A DNA stretch of 64,000 nt, from assembly GCF_002735305.1 (NCBI RefSeq), contig NZ_PDYG01000001.1:32608-96607 (forward strand), written 5' to 3'. Positions 32,457 to 42,524 of this stretch are shown here, piece after piece. The stretch comes from Agathobacter ruminis (GTDB lineage: Bacteria > Bacillota > Clostridia > Lachnospirales > Lachnospiraceae). Numbering within the stretch: the stretch's first letter is position 1; each line of letters starts with the position of its first letter. Under the pieces are notes generated by a model, which saw only the letters and a list, made by a program, of their open reading frames with translations, searched no databases and had not been told where the DNA came from. Made by a program: the position numbers and the translations under genes.

Positions 32457-33839
32457 TTATAATTTCCACACAGATTCATTTTTATCATAAACAGCACCTG
32501 TGATTTTCTTTATCTTAGCATAGTCTCTAAATACTGTTGCCCTTGAAATATCAAACTCAGCCATAACCTGCTCTACAGTCAAATGTTTATTCTCACAGAT
32601 TAAATTGTAAATAGCCTGTTCTCTATCTGATAACCTCTTTTGATCGCTAGTCTCTTTAGCCGCTTCCTTATTCAAAGGAATAGTAATCTTAAAAACATCG
32701 TCTTCAAACAGCTCAGGCTTTCCGCCATCGGAAAAAATTGGAGTATATTTATATAAATTAATCACGCCGGAACCAATCGTATCAGTTCTACCTATATTAG
32801 CAAAAAATCTTTGAATAATAGGGTTCTTCGGATACGGCTGAAACTCGTCCTGCATAATATTTCCGTGTCTTCTTGGAATACACCAATTTTCCGTTTTTAG
32901 CCAATCCTTTTCAATAATTACCTTTGCCGGATAAGCGCTGGAATAATCTCTGTGTACAAGAATATTGCCAATCACCTCTCTAGCTATCAAATCTCTAACG
33001 CTTGTATTAACGTTATTTATTAAGTGAAATTTATCCGAGGTATGCTTTGCTACAAATTCCATTAAAAGATCATATGCTTCTATAAGATTAGTTGTAACTA
33101 ACAATCTGTCATCATAACGATCCATATTCTCTACTCTGTAAAGAGCATCAGTAACATACCCAGGGCAACAAGAATTAATCACTTCATCTTTACCTAAAAG
33201 CAACACTGCGGCAAGATTGTATCCTTCCATGCCTGAAGAAAAATCCTTTTCCCATAATCCAGCACTTTTCAGTAAATCTTCATCAGATAACTCAAGCCAA
33301 GGATGATCTGGCTTTTTACTCTTTGCCAGATTTCTTACCTTTTCTAGCAAATCCAATCTTAAATCTGCTGTTGTAACATAAGGAAATATTTTTCTCTCCG
33401 CATAAGTGTTACTTTTTCGGTTATACAAATTCTGCAACTGAATAGGAGAATCCGTAATATCCATATCGCCATCTTCATTACGATCGTAAATTCTGTTTGC
33501 ACATTTTTCCACAGTTGATGTTGGTGGCACAAAAACCCATAGCAAAGTCATTCCCTCGTATTCAATCTCTTCTATAGACAGATACAAGGTGGGAGACATT
33601 TTATCTGGGTTATTAAGCTGATTAACAAAGTTCTTCTTCATATCCTTAATCAGCTTCTTGTTAATACCTATCGGCTTTCCACCATCCTCAACACCCATGA
33701 TAATATAACCACCATACCTGTTAGAAAATGAACACACAGTCTCATACACATCATCATGTATTCCATTCTTGCAAGCCTTATATTCGACTGTAATTTTTTC
33801 ATCCTTCGTAAGAAGCTCTCTCATTTTTTCAATTGTCAT
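32457..33839 (-). CDS. AlbA_2-domain ATP-binding protein
   Basis: About 460 residues from ATG 33839 (GGAAGGAG upstream; frame open to 33860). The N-terminal AlbA_2 (Schlafen-like) domain has VEYKACKNGIHDDVYETVCS and YGGYIIMGVEDGGKPIGINK. A HATPase_c_4-like middle part has VIGNILVHRDYSS and RTDTIGSGVINLYKY. A C-terminal winged helix (NKHLTVEQVMAEFDISRATV) follows. Such proteins are usually annotated as putative DNA/RNA-binding ATPases and often occur in defence islands. Confidence 0.88.
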   Translation of the reverse strand: MTIEKMRELLTKDEKITVEYKACKNGIHDDVYETVCSFSNRYGGYIIMGVEDGGKPIGINKKLIKDMKKNFVNQLNNPDKMSPTLYLSIEEIEYEGMTLLWVFVPPTSTVEKCANRIYDRNEDGDMDITDSPIQLQNLYNRKSNTYAERKIFPYVTTADLRLDLLEKVRNLAKSKKPDHPWLELSDEDLLKSAGLWEKDFSSGMEGYNLAAVLLLGKDEVINSCCPGYVTDALYRVENMDRYDDRLLVTTNLIEAYDLLMEFVAKHTSDKFHLINNVNTSVRDLIAREVIGNILVHRDYSSAYPAKVIIEKDWLKTENWCIPRRHGNIMQDEFQPYPKNPIIQRFFANIGRTDTIGSGVINLYKYTPIFSDGGKPELFEDDVFKITIPLNKEAAKETSDQKRLSDREQAIYNLICENKHLTVEQVMAEFDISRATVFRDYAKIKKITGAVYDKNESVWKL

Positions 33840-33894
33840 ATATAAACCAGCTCCTTCCATATTTTCGATATTTGTAATCTATCTGTTATTGATT

Positions 33895-33990
33895 CATAGC
33901 CATAATAATTTGAATTGCTGATACAATCCTTGCAGCATCTTCTGCTGCATTTTTGTATTTACTACTATTCTTAGATACTTTGTAAGCGCT
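33895..33990 (-). pseudogene. Short 3' gene remnant
   Basis: A start-less frame reads KVSKNSSKYKNAAEDAARIV and ends IIMAMNQ then stop. Coding-like fragment between abiH and the AlbA_2 gene; no family recognised. Confidence 0.35.
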
Positions 33991-34030
33991 TCATAGCGCG
34001 TACGGATCAGAAACCAATAATTCAAAACCA

Positions 34031-35161
34031 TTATTTCATTTCATTAGAAGTGTTATATTCATCATTTTGATTAAACCCCAAAAACCATGTTGTATTATCA
34101 ACAAATGTAACCACATGAATTTTATTATTTACAACCTCTCGATTCGTTTTACTATCACCCAAATGGCGAACACATGAATTTATAAATTTCTTTTTAACAA
34201 TCTCTTCGTCAGAATCACCATACATATAGATTATCAATTCAACATCTCTTGAAAGTAATTCATCATAAATCGCATCCATCCACCATGCGTCCATCTCGCC
34301 TAAAGACATTCCATATATAATAAAAAGTTCTGCTGTTTCAATGTAATCTCGATATTTCACTTCACATCTAGCCCAATATGGTTTTACTAATTTTTTTTCA
34401 AAAGAACGTCCTTTATCGTATTCCTTTAAATCTATTCCAAACAATAACGAACGAGGAACACCTTGAATACCATGTGGATGAATTACATCACACAACACAT
34501 AAGACGACCATATGGATTCACTGCCACCTGAGCCTGCATTATTTGAATAAAATAGAAAATTAGTATCAACGTTTTTATGAACATGTGGGTCAAACTGATT
34601 TTTATCCAAATACAAATAATTCTCTAACAGATTTGTATAATTAAAATTCACAAAAACAAAATTAAACAAATCATAACAACCTGTTTTTGATGCAAATTTG
34701 GTCTCACCGCTAGGAAGATCTCTTAAAAAGTGCGATAACGTATTCCAAGCCCATTTGTTCTTTCTCGCTAATTGATTAAATTCTAGGATAAAAGAATAAT
34801 CAACCACCTCGTTCAAAAACATAATAAAATACTTTTGAAGTTCATCAACACTTTTTTCAAGTTCAGATACATTATATGAAGACTTTTTCAACAATTGCGA
34901 AAGTGTATTCTCAAAATCGCTCCAGTTATCTTTATCATTTTCCTTGTCTTTTTTCATTTCTTTGAATAATATGTTATCTTTATTAGTAAGATCACTTAAT
35001 AAATAATTATAAAACTCAGGATAACTTGTAGTCTTTCCGCTCGCAATTCCTTTCTTATACTTTTTCAATGCTCCTATATCGAAGCCATTGCCCACTAATG
35101 CCAATATATTGTGCTGTTTGTTTAGTTCATTAAAACTATTTCTATCGTATTCTTTAAACAT
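34031..35161 (-). CDS. AbiH-like abortive infection protein
   Basis: A 376-residue protein whose start NILALVGNGFDIGALKKYKK has the GNGFD nucleotide-binding-like motif of the AbiH family. Further typical parts are FVNFNYTNLLENYLY, PHGIQGVPRSLLFGIDLKEY and FIIYGMSLGEMDAWWMDAI. AbiH was first described in lactococcal phage resistance; its mechanism is not settled. GGGAGGATG precedes ATG 35161. It stands just outside the 27-bp repeat at 35197. Confidence 0.88.
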   Translation of the reverse strand: MFKEYDRNSFNELNKQHNILALVGNGFDIGALKKYKKGIASGKTTSYPEFYNYLLSDLTNKDNILFKEMKKDKENDKDNWSDFENTLSQLLKKSSYNVSELEKSVDELQKYFIMFLNEVVDYSFILEFNQLARKNKWAWNTLSHFLRDLPSGETKFASKTGCYDLFNFVFVNFNYTNLLENYLYLDKNQFDPHVHKNVDTNFLFYSNNAGSGGSESIWSSYVLCDVIHPHGIQGVPRSLLFGIDLKEYDKGRSFEKKLVKPYWARCEVKYRDYIETAELFIIYGMSLGEMDAWWMDAIYDELLSRDVELIIYMYGDSDEEIVKKKFINSCVRHLGDSKTNREVVNNKIHVVTFVDNTTWFLGFNQNDEYNTSNEMK

Positions 35162-35196
35162 TGCATCCTCCCTACCTGCTTACTGTATAATACTTC

Positions 35197-35223
35197 TGTA
35201 TTCGTCAACCGAAAAATCGGTCA
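35197..35223. repeat. Left copy of a perfect 27-bp direct repeat
   Basis: TGTATTCGTCAACCGAAAAA followed by TCGGTCA, identical to 38622-38648. It contains the small hairpin ACCGA-AAAA-TCGGT. The two copies enclose the DUF3800, HNH and MazG-like genes. Confidence 0.95.
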
Positions 35224-35234
35224 TACACCAATCC

Positions 35235-36719
35235 CTACAGCAAGTCTGCATACCATTTATTTGCATTTTTTGTAATTCTCACTCTCGCCGGAAGCATATC
35301 TTGACCTCTATTCTTTAAGGCCATAATTGCGCCAACCCACCCCTTTAATTGCTCCGGAATTCTGTAGCACACATATTTATCATCCTCTTTAATCGTGATA
35401 GTTGGAACTCCATTGGCATCCATGCCTGCATTAACAACATCACATACTCGCATCCCATTTTCTATTTCTAAACCAGGCAGCTTTCTTGCATCCACATATA
35501 CTTTAGCGCCCCATTTATTGAAAAAACACTCATTATTTATGAGCTTTTTGGGTTCTTTTTTTAGCTTATTATGAATCCTAGAATAGTATTGCTGTAATGC
35601 ATCACACACAAATCCGTTAAAATACTCGCCCTGCATTTCAAGTGATTTTTGCATTTCGTCTGCAGAAACATTATCTATATACTCTAATAACGAAATAAAC
35701 GATATTAAATCATCCGCATATGTGCTCGCAAATGATTTATACCAACTATCATTGATTTCAGATAAGACATGATGCAATTTTCTATATATACGTCGCTTAT
35801 TATCATCAAGTCTGAACCAACTCTTATCTAAAATCACCTTCTGTAATTCTTTATAATCAGACGTCAGAGCCAAAGAAAGTGATTTCATAAACTTTGCTAT
35901 AATTCCTGCCAGCATATCAGCCATACGAATTCCGAAAGCATCTTTAGAATCTCGTTCATATGCATTAATATGCCCCATATCTATAGCTGCCTTTAATGTT
36001 TTTTGCTCACAACCTTCTCTATCAATTATTAACGAATAGTTGTCTATACTTTGCTCCGTCAAGAATCTATTAAATCCATCAAACGGCATATGATAGTCCC
36101 ACTCAAAAGTACTTACAAATGATAAATCGTCTAATATTATCAAGACTTGCCTGAAAGCCTCATTTTCACGCTGCTTTAAAGCCAGATTTTTCTTATTAGC
36201 CTCGATGCGATTCTTTAGAAAGATTCTTATTTCATCTATAAGTTTTCCTGGGCGATTATACATAGCATCAATGACATTTTCAGGATGATACACATGAATT
36301 GCCTTTACTATGCTATACCTCATTGCATCAATATCTACCATCAAATTATTATGATACTGAGCCAATAACTGTAGAAGAATGTATTCCACCTTACTTTGAA
36401 CAGAAAAGTATACGTAAATGTCATCATCAAATAAATCAAGAAAATCCGATACCAACTCTAGATTTTCTCGCGACATGGATGCGAAACCATTTCTGAACTG
36501 TCCCAGTTTAATTGCAGAACTTTTCAGTTCACCATTGTGTTTTCGATCTTCATATTTATTCTCAAATTCAAGATATTTCTTTTCTAATTCCGCTTCTTTT
36601 TTCTCATCCCATCCCACTATTACGGTTATAAAATTCTCATAGTAGTTACTATTCTCCAAAGTACCTTGTGTAATGTTCCTACTATGTTCTGTTTCGTCAT
36701 AATAAAACTTATGCACCAA
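35235..36719 (-). CDS. DUF3800-like protein, 494 aa
   Basis: The N-terminal region starts KFYYDETEHSRNI, matching the DxE start of DUF3800 (a predicted RNase H-like fold). Further acidic residues are at FEWDYHMPFDGF and LIIDREGCEQKTLKAAID, and at KDAFGIRMADMLAGIIAKFM near residue 260, a typical DUF3800 end motif. The remaining ~230 residues are a separate C-terminal part of unknown fold. A nuclease role is inferred from fold only. Confidence 0.75.
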   Translation of the reverse strand: MVHKFYYDETEHSRNITQGTLENSNYYENFITVIVGWDEKKEAELEKKYLEFENKYEDRKHNGELKSSAIKLGQFRNGFASMSRENLELVSDFLDLFDDDIYVYFSVQSKVEYILLQLLAQYHNNLMVDIDAMRYSIVKAIHVYHPENVIDAMYNRPGKLIDEIRIFLKNRIEANKKNLALKQRENEAFRQVLIILDDLSFVSTFEWDYHMPFDGFNRFLTEQSIDNYSLIIDREGCEQKTLKAAIDMGHINAYERDSKDAFGIRMADMLAGIIAKFMKSLSLALTSDYKELQKVILDKSWFRLDDNKRRIYRKLHHVLSEINDSWYKSFASTYADDLISFISLLEYIDNVSADEMQKSLEMQGEYFNGFVCDALQQYYSRIHNKLKKEPKKLINNECFFNKWGAKVYVDARKLPGLEIENGMRVCDVVNAGMDANGVPTITIKEDDKYVCYRIPEQLKGWVGAIMALKNRGQDMLPARVRITKNANKWYADLL

Positions 36720-36817
36720 TATCCCCCTACCTTTTAAATAATACTGTTCTATGTAACTATATGCCGTTCCAACGCTTTCTCACTAATAATGTACGATAGA
36801 AACAAATATTTTACTTC

Positions 36818-37969
36818 CTACCAAACCAAATACCCCTGTCTCTTTGCGCTATCATAGACAGGTTGCATATTCTTCTCCAGAATATTATAAAACTCTGTTT
36901 GTGTATTTCCTCTTCGATATAATTCCTGGTTGGCCCATATCGAATGAAGATTATCCTTATAGCATTTCCTAAAGCTGTTTCGTATCTGTGGATGACTGTC
37001 ATCATTGATCATGCCGTAAAGAATAAACTGATTATTTGCAAATTTTCCAAAGAAGCGATTCCAATCCGGCAGTTTATTGCTCTTTGATGAATTCAAAGAA
37101 GAATCCATTGGCATCAAATTCCATAGCTCATCATTCATCACAAACGACCATGGAATAAAATGATCAATATCATAATTTCCTTTTTCAATCGGTGCATCCG
37201 TAAACACATCTATGATGGGTTGTTGTTCAAGAATCAATTCCCATAAAGCTCTTACATGATTAAGCTTTCGCATTTTCTCATCCATAGGTGCAAGTTTATA
37301 GACCAGGCTTGGAACCTCTGGATTATTACTTTGAAGCCATTTCACTTTTTCAAATTGAATCCATCCTAATATGGAAACAGTATTATCCTTGATCAGGCTT
37401 ATCCATTCAGAACTGAAGGTTACTTCACGCTTTAATCCCGTGCTCTCACCAATGACATATGGCAGCGGTGTAGATTGATTTAATAACTTAGCATACTGAA
37501 TCAGCGCTCCTGTTCTTCCCCAATCTACATTCTGCTTCGCATGATCAAAGAAACCGGAAAGTGCTCTGTATGGAACATTTCTCGTCAATCTGTTCTTATA
37601 TTCACGAAGCTCATGATCATATTTGATGATTTCACTTCTTATGCTTTCTGCGTCAGCATCTGCTCTTAAACCGCTCAGCTCTTGAAGCGTGATAACAGCA
37701 AGTTCCAGCGCATCTCGAGGCTCGCCAAGTAAAAAGCCACTCAAATGAACATGAAACTCCAACACGGTATACCATGCATTACAAATCATCTCATCAATAA
37801 TGTCATTAAAAGAAGTTTTTACAACATCTCGTGAAATCATTTTGACGATTGCTTCAAGCCAATAAAACTTATAACAATAAGACGGATCTTTTAGCATTTG
37901 TGAGAAACCGACTACATCCAAATTGTTATAGTATTTCCCATCAATATTAAGGTCGAGCTCACCATTCAT
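36818..37969 (-). CDS. HNH endonuclease domain protein, 383 aa
   Basis: N-terminal ~220 residues are mostly helical. The HNH region lies at about residues 240-310: DVFTDAPIEKGNYDIDHFIP with the D-H pair, then WNLMPMDSSLNSSKSNKLPD with the Asn-containing second half. It probably cuts DNA or RNA. The first codons overlap the preceding MazG-like gene, so the genes are co-translated; together with DUF3800 it may form a defence module. Confidence 0.85.
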   Translation of the reverse strand: MNGELDLNIDGKYYNNLDVVGFSQMLKDPSYCYKFYWLEAIVKMISRDVVKTSFNDIIDEMICNAWYTVLEFHVHLSGFLLGEPRDALELAVITLQELSGLRADADAESIRSEIIKYDHELREYKNRLTRNVPYRALSGFFDHAKQNVDWGRTGALIQYAKLLNQSTPLPYVIGESTGLKREVTFSSEWISLIKDNTVSILGWIQFEKVKWLQSNNPEVPSLVYKLAPMDEKMRKLNHVRALWELILEQQPIIDVFTDAPIEKGNYDIDHFIPWSFVMNDELWNLMPMDSSLNSSKSNKLPDWNRFFGKFANNQFILYGMINDDSHPQIRNSFRKCYKDNLHSIWANQELYRRGNTQTEFYNILEKNMQPVYDSAKRQGYLVW

Positions 37970-38268
37970 TATTCATTGCCCTCCCAGAATATCCGGTCTT
38001 TAAAGCCGCCTCTTTTATCCTGCTTATCTTGCTTGGTTTTCATTAATTGCTCAATGGAATATCCCCTGGCCTCACAAATAGCAAATAGCACTTCCAAAAC
38101 ATCCGCCATCTCTTCAATTGATTTATCAACTTGATATTCAGCAACTTCTTCATTAAGTTTTATATCCAATTCCTGAAGGTATTCTTCCTCCGACAAAATC
38201 CTGGTTATCGGATTCTTGCCATCGGCTTTTATTATCTCAGGAATTCGATCCCTCACAAGCTTTCCCAT
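37969..38268 (-). CDS. MazG-like phosphoribosyl-ATP pyrophosphohydrolase-type protein
   Basis: A 99-residue all-alpha NTP pyrophosphatase: KLVRDRIPEIIKADGKNP at the start and LNEEVAEYQVDKSIEEMADV with the ExxE...ExxD metal site. This small group hydrolyses nucleoside triphosphates, for example unusual or damaged ones. GAGGTTAAG precedes ATG 38268. Confidence 0.88.
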   Translation of the reverse strand: MGKLVRDRIPEIIKADGKNPITRILSEEEYLQELDIKLNEEVAEYQVDKSIEEMADVLEVLFAICEARGYSIEQLMKTKQDKQDKRGGFKDRIFWEGNE

Positions 38269-38286
38269 ACTTAACCTCTTACCCTT

Positions 38287-38607
38287 TTATAAATCCGTGT
38301 ATTTCGCACTGCTTCCCTTTGCCTTCTCCACCGGATACTTTGCTTCGTTCTGCGACATCTTCATATTGATTATCTCATCCGCATCAAATCCGAGCTTGTC
38401 CACGAGATTCTGGCAATATACCATGACATCCGCAAGCTCTTCTTTGACATGCTGCTCGTCAAAGTTCTCGTCATCCCATTGAAAGCATTCCAATAATTCC
38501 GCCGCCTCGATGACGATCGACTTAGCCAAGTTGGATGGTGAATGGAACTGGTCCCAATCACGGTCTTCTGTAAATTTTCTGATTCTATCGATTGTTTCTT
38601 GTTTCAT
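38287..38607 (-). CDS. MazG-like nucleotide pyrophosphohydrolase
   Basis: About 106 residues from ATG 38607 (AGAGGA upstream; frame open to TTG 38613). Metal site: IEAAELLECFQWDD and VKEELADVMVYCQNLVDKLG. It is the first gene of the repeat-bounded module. A second copy of its first 16 or so codons is present as a remnant at about 44037-44082. The pairing of two different MazG-like enzymes suggests control of nucleotide pools during phage infection, by analogy only. Confidence 0.88.
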   Translation of the reverse strand: MKQETIDRIRKFTEDRDWDQFHSPSNLAKSIVIEAAELLECFQWDDENFDEQHVKEELADVMVYCQNLVDKLGFDADEIINMKMSQNEAKYPVEKAKGSSAKYTDL

Positions 38608-38621
38608 ATCCAATCCTCTAT

Positions 38622-38648
38622 TGTATTCGTCAACCGAAAAATCGGTCA
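38622..38648. repeat. Right copy of the 27-bp direct repeat
   Basis: Identical in all 27 bases to 35197-35223. It lies about 15 bases upstream of the mazG-like start and 3,425 bp from the other copy. Confidence 0.95.
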
Positions 38649-38749
38649 GATTTAAGTATAAATCAACAATAACCCAAAAACACCATAAAAATATCTTAGC
38701 ATCTGAGTATGAAGGATATTTGATAAATCACACTTAAGTCATATTTTTC

Positions 38750-41700
38750 CTACCTAGCATCAACAAATTCTCTCAGATATGAAAATTGCTCTGCATCCAA
38801 AACGCTTTTATCGGATGTTTTAACAATTACCTGTATTCTTGTATCAAAGTAATTATCAGGAACTGAATTAAGATAATTTCTTAAAGCATCTAATTCAATA
38901 AACAAGTAATTATTCTTTGTAGCAAACCATTTACATAAAAAATTACAGCCTATTTTCCCCTGACATTCCGTCCCACATTCAAGTACTATAGTTTCTCCAC
39001 TAGTCTTGACAAGATTCATCTCTTTACATTTTGGAGATCCTACTTTAGTAAACTGTGGTAAATCAACATTGACTATCAACTGTATTGTTTCAACAATGCT
39101 TTCCTTGCTTAAATAATTCTCCTTTATCCCCTTTTTTAAATCGTACTGAACATCTAGTTTATATCCCTTTGTAACCATATGAGAGAGCCAGTGAAACCTT
39201 GAAACTTCACCCATGTTGTTTATATTGTGATTAAGAATCAGCCTAGACACCCTATAGTTGCTCATGTCAAGCAAATCAGCAAGTCGTAACAGTATTTTTG
39301 TATACTTCTCACTCCAGTTCTGACTTTGTGCTGATGATTTTTTATAATAAATATCAGCAATATTATATCCATGTGCCTCTGAAACCTCAGCAACAATTTC
39401 TCTTAGCGCAGCATCTATAAATGAAAGTTCTTTTCGTGATCTTATCTCCTTTGCACTATCCTTGGCATGGTTAGAACGCACACGATTTTCATAAAACTCA
39501 TCAACCTTAAGATAATAATCTTTAAGCATTTTCTTTACGGATTTATCAGACAAATTGTCGCCATTAAGACTTTTTCTTACATCGTTAATAAAATTGGTAT
39601 ATATTTCATCACTCTCATAGCTACTGTCCTGAATGGCATCCAAAAATGGGAACGTAACCATTGAAATATCATGTAAATAACAAGCAATAAATAAGATATA
39701 ATAATCATTTTTCTTAATATCTATATAATCAATTGCTCTCACTAGTTTTACAGTATTTTGAACTAGATCAACAGCATGCTCTTGATTGTGCAATGTGTAA
39801 AAGTAGAGATGCTTAGAACCATTTTTCCAAATGTCACATGTATATTTATGAATCAAAATAAGATTATCTAATCTATCTACATCTGATACATAAGTTCTAA
39901 AATAACCAATAACTTGAAAAATAGAATAATCTACGGCACAATCAAATTCTTCATCAAGAAAACTATCTAAAAGATCAAAAAAGATTTTGTCCTTAAATCT
40001 ATTAGAACGCAGCATCTCAAGAATACGCAGTTCTGCATAACTAATCTTCCTATTTATCCTTTTATGAAGTAAGAATTCATCACTAATTTCAAATCCAAGT
40101 ATACCAGATATATATGCATTCAAAAGCATTCTCCGAATGGCCGATGAATTAGCGTCAACTAATCCAACCATAATAACAAAATCATCGTCCATTTTTGCTT
40201 CCAATATACTTTTACGCTTTGCCTCAATAAGTTCTTTTTCCATATATTTTCTTCGAAAATCATCTTTTTTCTTTTGGAAAAACAACATTTGATTTGTCAC
40301 TCTCTTCTTTAGCGACAAGTACTTTATATCATCTATACTTATTTCCAATTCCACGTTGAAATATTTTGAGAAGGCCTGATAAAGATAAGAAGTATTCTTA
40401 TTATCAGCATCAAACAGCAAATAATTTAGCCTCTCAACAAGTGAAAGCAACTCACTAATATCTTCACCCGAATTGGTCATCTCACGAAAAACAAGACTTA
40501 ATAATGCCGAGAAGATATCTTCAGTAAAGTTTTCAAAGAATAAATCTAACTTTTTATGATTAACAACTTCTTTTAGTGTTTCCATAAAATCAGATTTAAT
40601 CTCATCATCTATACCATTCGCTCTAATTGTCAGTTCATAATTTCTATACTTAAAAAACTTTTTATAACGAATGAGCTTTTTCTTATATGCTTCAAGTCCA
40701 ATTTTCTCATCTTCTCCAGCATTCTTTAGCTGTTTCTTAACATCTTCAAGTTCCTTTTCAACTGCAAGTTTTAGCTTTTCTGTTTTATGTAGAAGAACCA
40801 TATTTTCTTCATCAGAATAACTTGTATTTAATTCAAATGAAGTCTTAGATGTTTCTCTACCAATACAATTCAAATAAATTTCTGATGGTCTACTACTAGC
40901 GATATTAGAAGCTGTACTCTTTTCACCAGGTTCGTGTATTACAATGCCATAACTTGATTCACGGTCCTTTACATATTGATACAATTCGTCGGACAATCCT
41001 TCGGGTTTACGATTCATCCCTTGACTCATCCAAGATTTTATGTTGCTGTTTAGTTTTACAATGCTTTTACCCAGGTCAGCTTCATCTTTAATTTCGTTTG
41101 TAAAAATAACCGAATCATCAACGTAAAAGAACATTTTTGAATTAGGAAATACTTTTTTATACTGCCTTTCAATTCCAATCATTAATAAGTTCGCGAAAAA
41201 ATAACTTTGTGGTAAACCTTGTGGAATTCCTTGTGCAAACCTGCAGGTAAAACTATTCTTTTCCCCTCTGTATCGATTTAAATCAGCCTCATCTAATTCA
41301 TCTATTTCAACAAAAATAAGTTTTTCTAATATCTTTAAAATAGTTTTCCTGTTGTCCGGCGTAAGATTTACTGGTAACTTATTTACAATATATCTGTATA
41401 AAACAGAAGGATTAACCGACGGGAAAAAGTTCTTTAAATCTAAATCTACTTCCCATTTGTATTCAAGATTCTCGTGGTATTTTCGATAATTGTCATTAGC
41501 AATTTTATTATATTTTTTATACTGTATTTCCCATGGAGTAAAAAGATGTTCTATATCATAAGCAACTCTATTACCATAAAAATTATGAGGAATAAGACGG
41601 CTCAAATCTGACATTCCGACTTTATCCTCATCATCAAAATCATAAATAAGGAGGTTTAACATTGCTACAGCGGTAATTTGATCAAGTAAAGATGAATGGT

Positions 41701-41995
41701 GAAGAGGTCTAAAAACTGCTTTACCATCTTCATATTTCTTGGGTTTAAAAAATACTTTTGCATGTAAATAATTATCGCCATCTATAAGCCCAAGAAGTCG
41801 TTCATGAACCTTTTTTACCCACTGATTAATATTGTCTTCATTGAAAATATCTCTTAGCGACTCAAACTCGTTTTTTTCTTCGTGCGTAAGAAGCTCTTGA
41901 TTGACTATATATGAATGGGCAGAATACAGCGCCAAAAAAATGTTACGATTATCAAATAAGCGCTCTCTATAATTGTTACTTCTCATCGTTTTCAC
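38750..41995 (-). CDS. Reverse transcriptase fused to an HD (HD-CE-like) domain, 1081 aa
   Basis: N-terminal reverse transcriptase: FRPLHHSSLLDQITAVAMLN (about residues 95-114), motif A EVDLDLKNFFPSV (182-194), motif B AQGIPQGLPQSYF (254-266) and catalytic FFYVDDSVIF (289-298). After an alpha-helical middle section of ~400 residues comes an HD domain: LHNQEHAVDL with His 740, then CYLHDIS with His-Asp at 775-776, and LLRLADLLDMSNYRVSRLIL further on, like HD-CE domains. No maturase or integrase part. The start is GTG 41995 or ATG 41986, overlapping the 169-residue gene. I know of no named defence RT with this layout. Confidence 0.85.
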   Translation of the reverse strand: MKTMRSNNYRERLFDNRNIFLALYSAHSYIVNQELLTHEEKNEFESLRDIFNEDNINQWVKKVHERLLGLIDGDNYLHAKVFFKPKKYEDGKAVFRPLHHSSLLDQITAVAMLNLLIYDFDDEDKVGMSDLSRLIPHNFYGNRVAYDIEHLFTPWEIQYKKYNKIANDNYRKYHENLEYKWEVDLDLKNFFPSVNPSVLYRYIVNKLPVNLTPDNRKTILKILEKLIFVEIDELDEADLNRYRGEKNSFTCRFAQGIPQGLPQSYFFANLLMIGIERQYKKVFPNSKMFFYVDDSVIFTNEIKDEADLGKSIVKLNSNIKSWMSQGMNRKPEGLSDELYQYVKDRESSYGIVIHEPGEKSTASNIASSRPSEIYLNCIGRETSKTSFELNTSYSDEENMVLLHKTEKLKLAVEKELEDVKKQLKNAGEDEKIGLEAYKKKLIRYKKFFKYRNYELTIRANGIDDEIKSDFMETLKEVVNHKKLDLFFENFTEDIFSALLSLVFREMTNSGEDISELLSLVERLNYLLFDADNKNTSYLYQAFSKYFNVELEISIDDIKYLSLKKRVTNQMLFFQKKKDDFRRKYMEKELIEAKRKSILEAKMDDDFVIMVGLVDANSSAIRRMLLNAYISGILGFEISDEFLLHKRINRKISYAELRILEMLRSNRFKDKIFFDLLDSFLDEEFDCAVDYSIFQVIGYFRTYVSDVDRLDNLILIHKYTCDIWKNGSKHLYFYTLHNQEHAVDLVQNTVKLVRAIDYIDIKKNDYYILFIACYLHDISMVTFPFLDAIQDSSYESDEIYTNFINDVRKSLNGDNLSDKSVKKMLKDYYLKVDEFYENRVRSNHAKDSAKEIRSRKELSFIDAALREIVAEVSEAHGYNIADIYYKKSSAQSQNWSEKYTKILLRLADLLDMSNYRVSRLILNHNINNMGEVSRFHWLSHMVTKGYKLDVQYDLKKGIKENYLSKESIVETIQLIVNVDLPQFTKVGSPKCKEMNLVKTSGETIVLECGTECQGKIGCNFLCKWFATKNNYLFIELDALRNYLNSVPDNYFDTRIQVIVKTSDKSVLDAEQFSYLREFVDAR

Positions 41996-42485
41996 TAAAT
42001 CTGTCCAAAAACAGATCTACAACCTCCTCAATTTTATTATCTATCCCCTTCTCTAGCTCTTCTATTTTTATATTTCCAGCCAAAACAAAAGAACAGGCTC
42101 CAGCATATTTAATTTGATAATATATTTTTCCTGAATTAACCTTGGATTTGCTGAAGACATTTGATAAAACTACCCGATCTTCACCACCTTTTTGTTCATA
42201 TACCCATGCATTATCAATTTCAATTCTTAGATTTTCTTTATATTCTTGAAGAGAATCAATTAGTTTATCCAAAAAAACTTTCTTAGTATTTAGCATTTTA
42301 TTGCTCAATATAAATGCTGGTATAAAGTCTTTTAAAAACGTTTTATTGTATTGATACTCAGGATCGACAGCAGTCATATATTCAGAAAAGGCTTTAATAA
42401 TAATATCTATATACACCACCTCATCATCTGAAACAATTCCCCTATCAATCCATGTGCGTAAATCTTTAGTATTTTCTATATCCAT
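41976..42485 (-). CDS. Hypothetical protein, 169 aa, RT partner
   Basis: A compact acidic protein, probably helical at both ends (DDEVVYIDIIIKAFSEYM; ELEKGIDNKIEEVVDLFLD), with a beta-rich middle (VYEQKGGEDRVVLSNVF, KIYYQIKYAGACSFVLAGN). Its end overlaps the RT start by 20 bases, a strong sign of coupled expression. GGGAGGA precedes ATG 42485. No family recognised; an inhibitor or cofactor of the RT-HD protein is possible. Confidence 0.75.
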   Translation of the reverse strand: MDIENTKDLRTWIDRGIVSDDEVVYIDIIIKAFSEYMTAVDPEYQYNKTFLKDFIPAFILSNKMLNTKKVFLDKLIDSLQEYKENLRIEIDNAWVYEQKGGEDRVVLSNVFSKSKVNSGKIYYQIKYAGACSFVLAGNIKIEELEKGIDNKIEEVVDLFLDRFSENDEK

Positions 42486-42524
42486 TGTATCCTCCCTTTG
42501 TACAGCCTCTTCTATGGCACTTTT

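Noticed and set aside
38750..41995. Group II intron or retron explanation for the reverse transcriptase
   Set aside because: No intron domain V-like RNA, maturase or HNH domain was seen, and no msr/msd-type inverted repeat next to the gene. The coding sequence is fused to HD and overlaps a partner gene.
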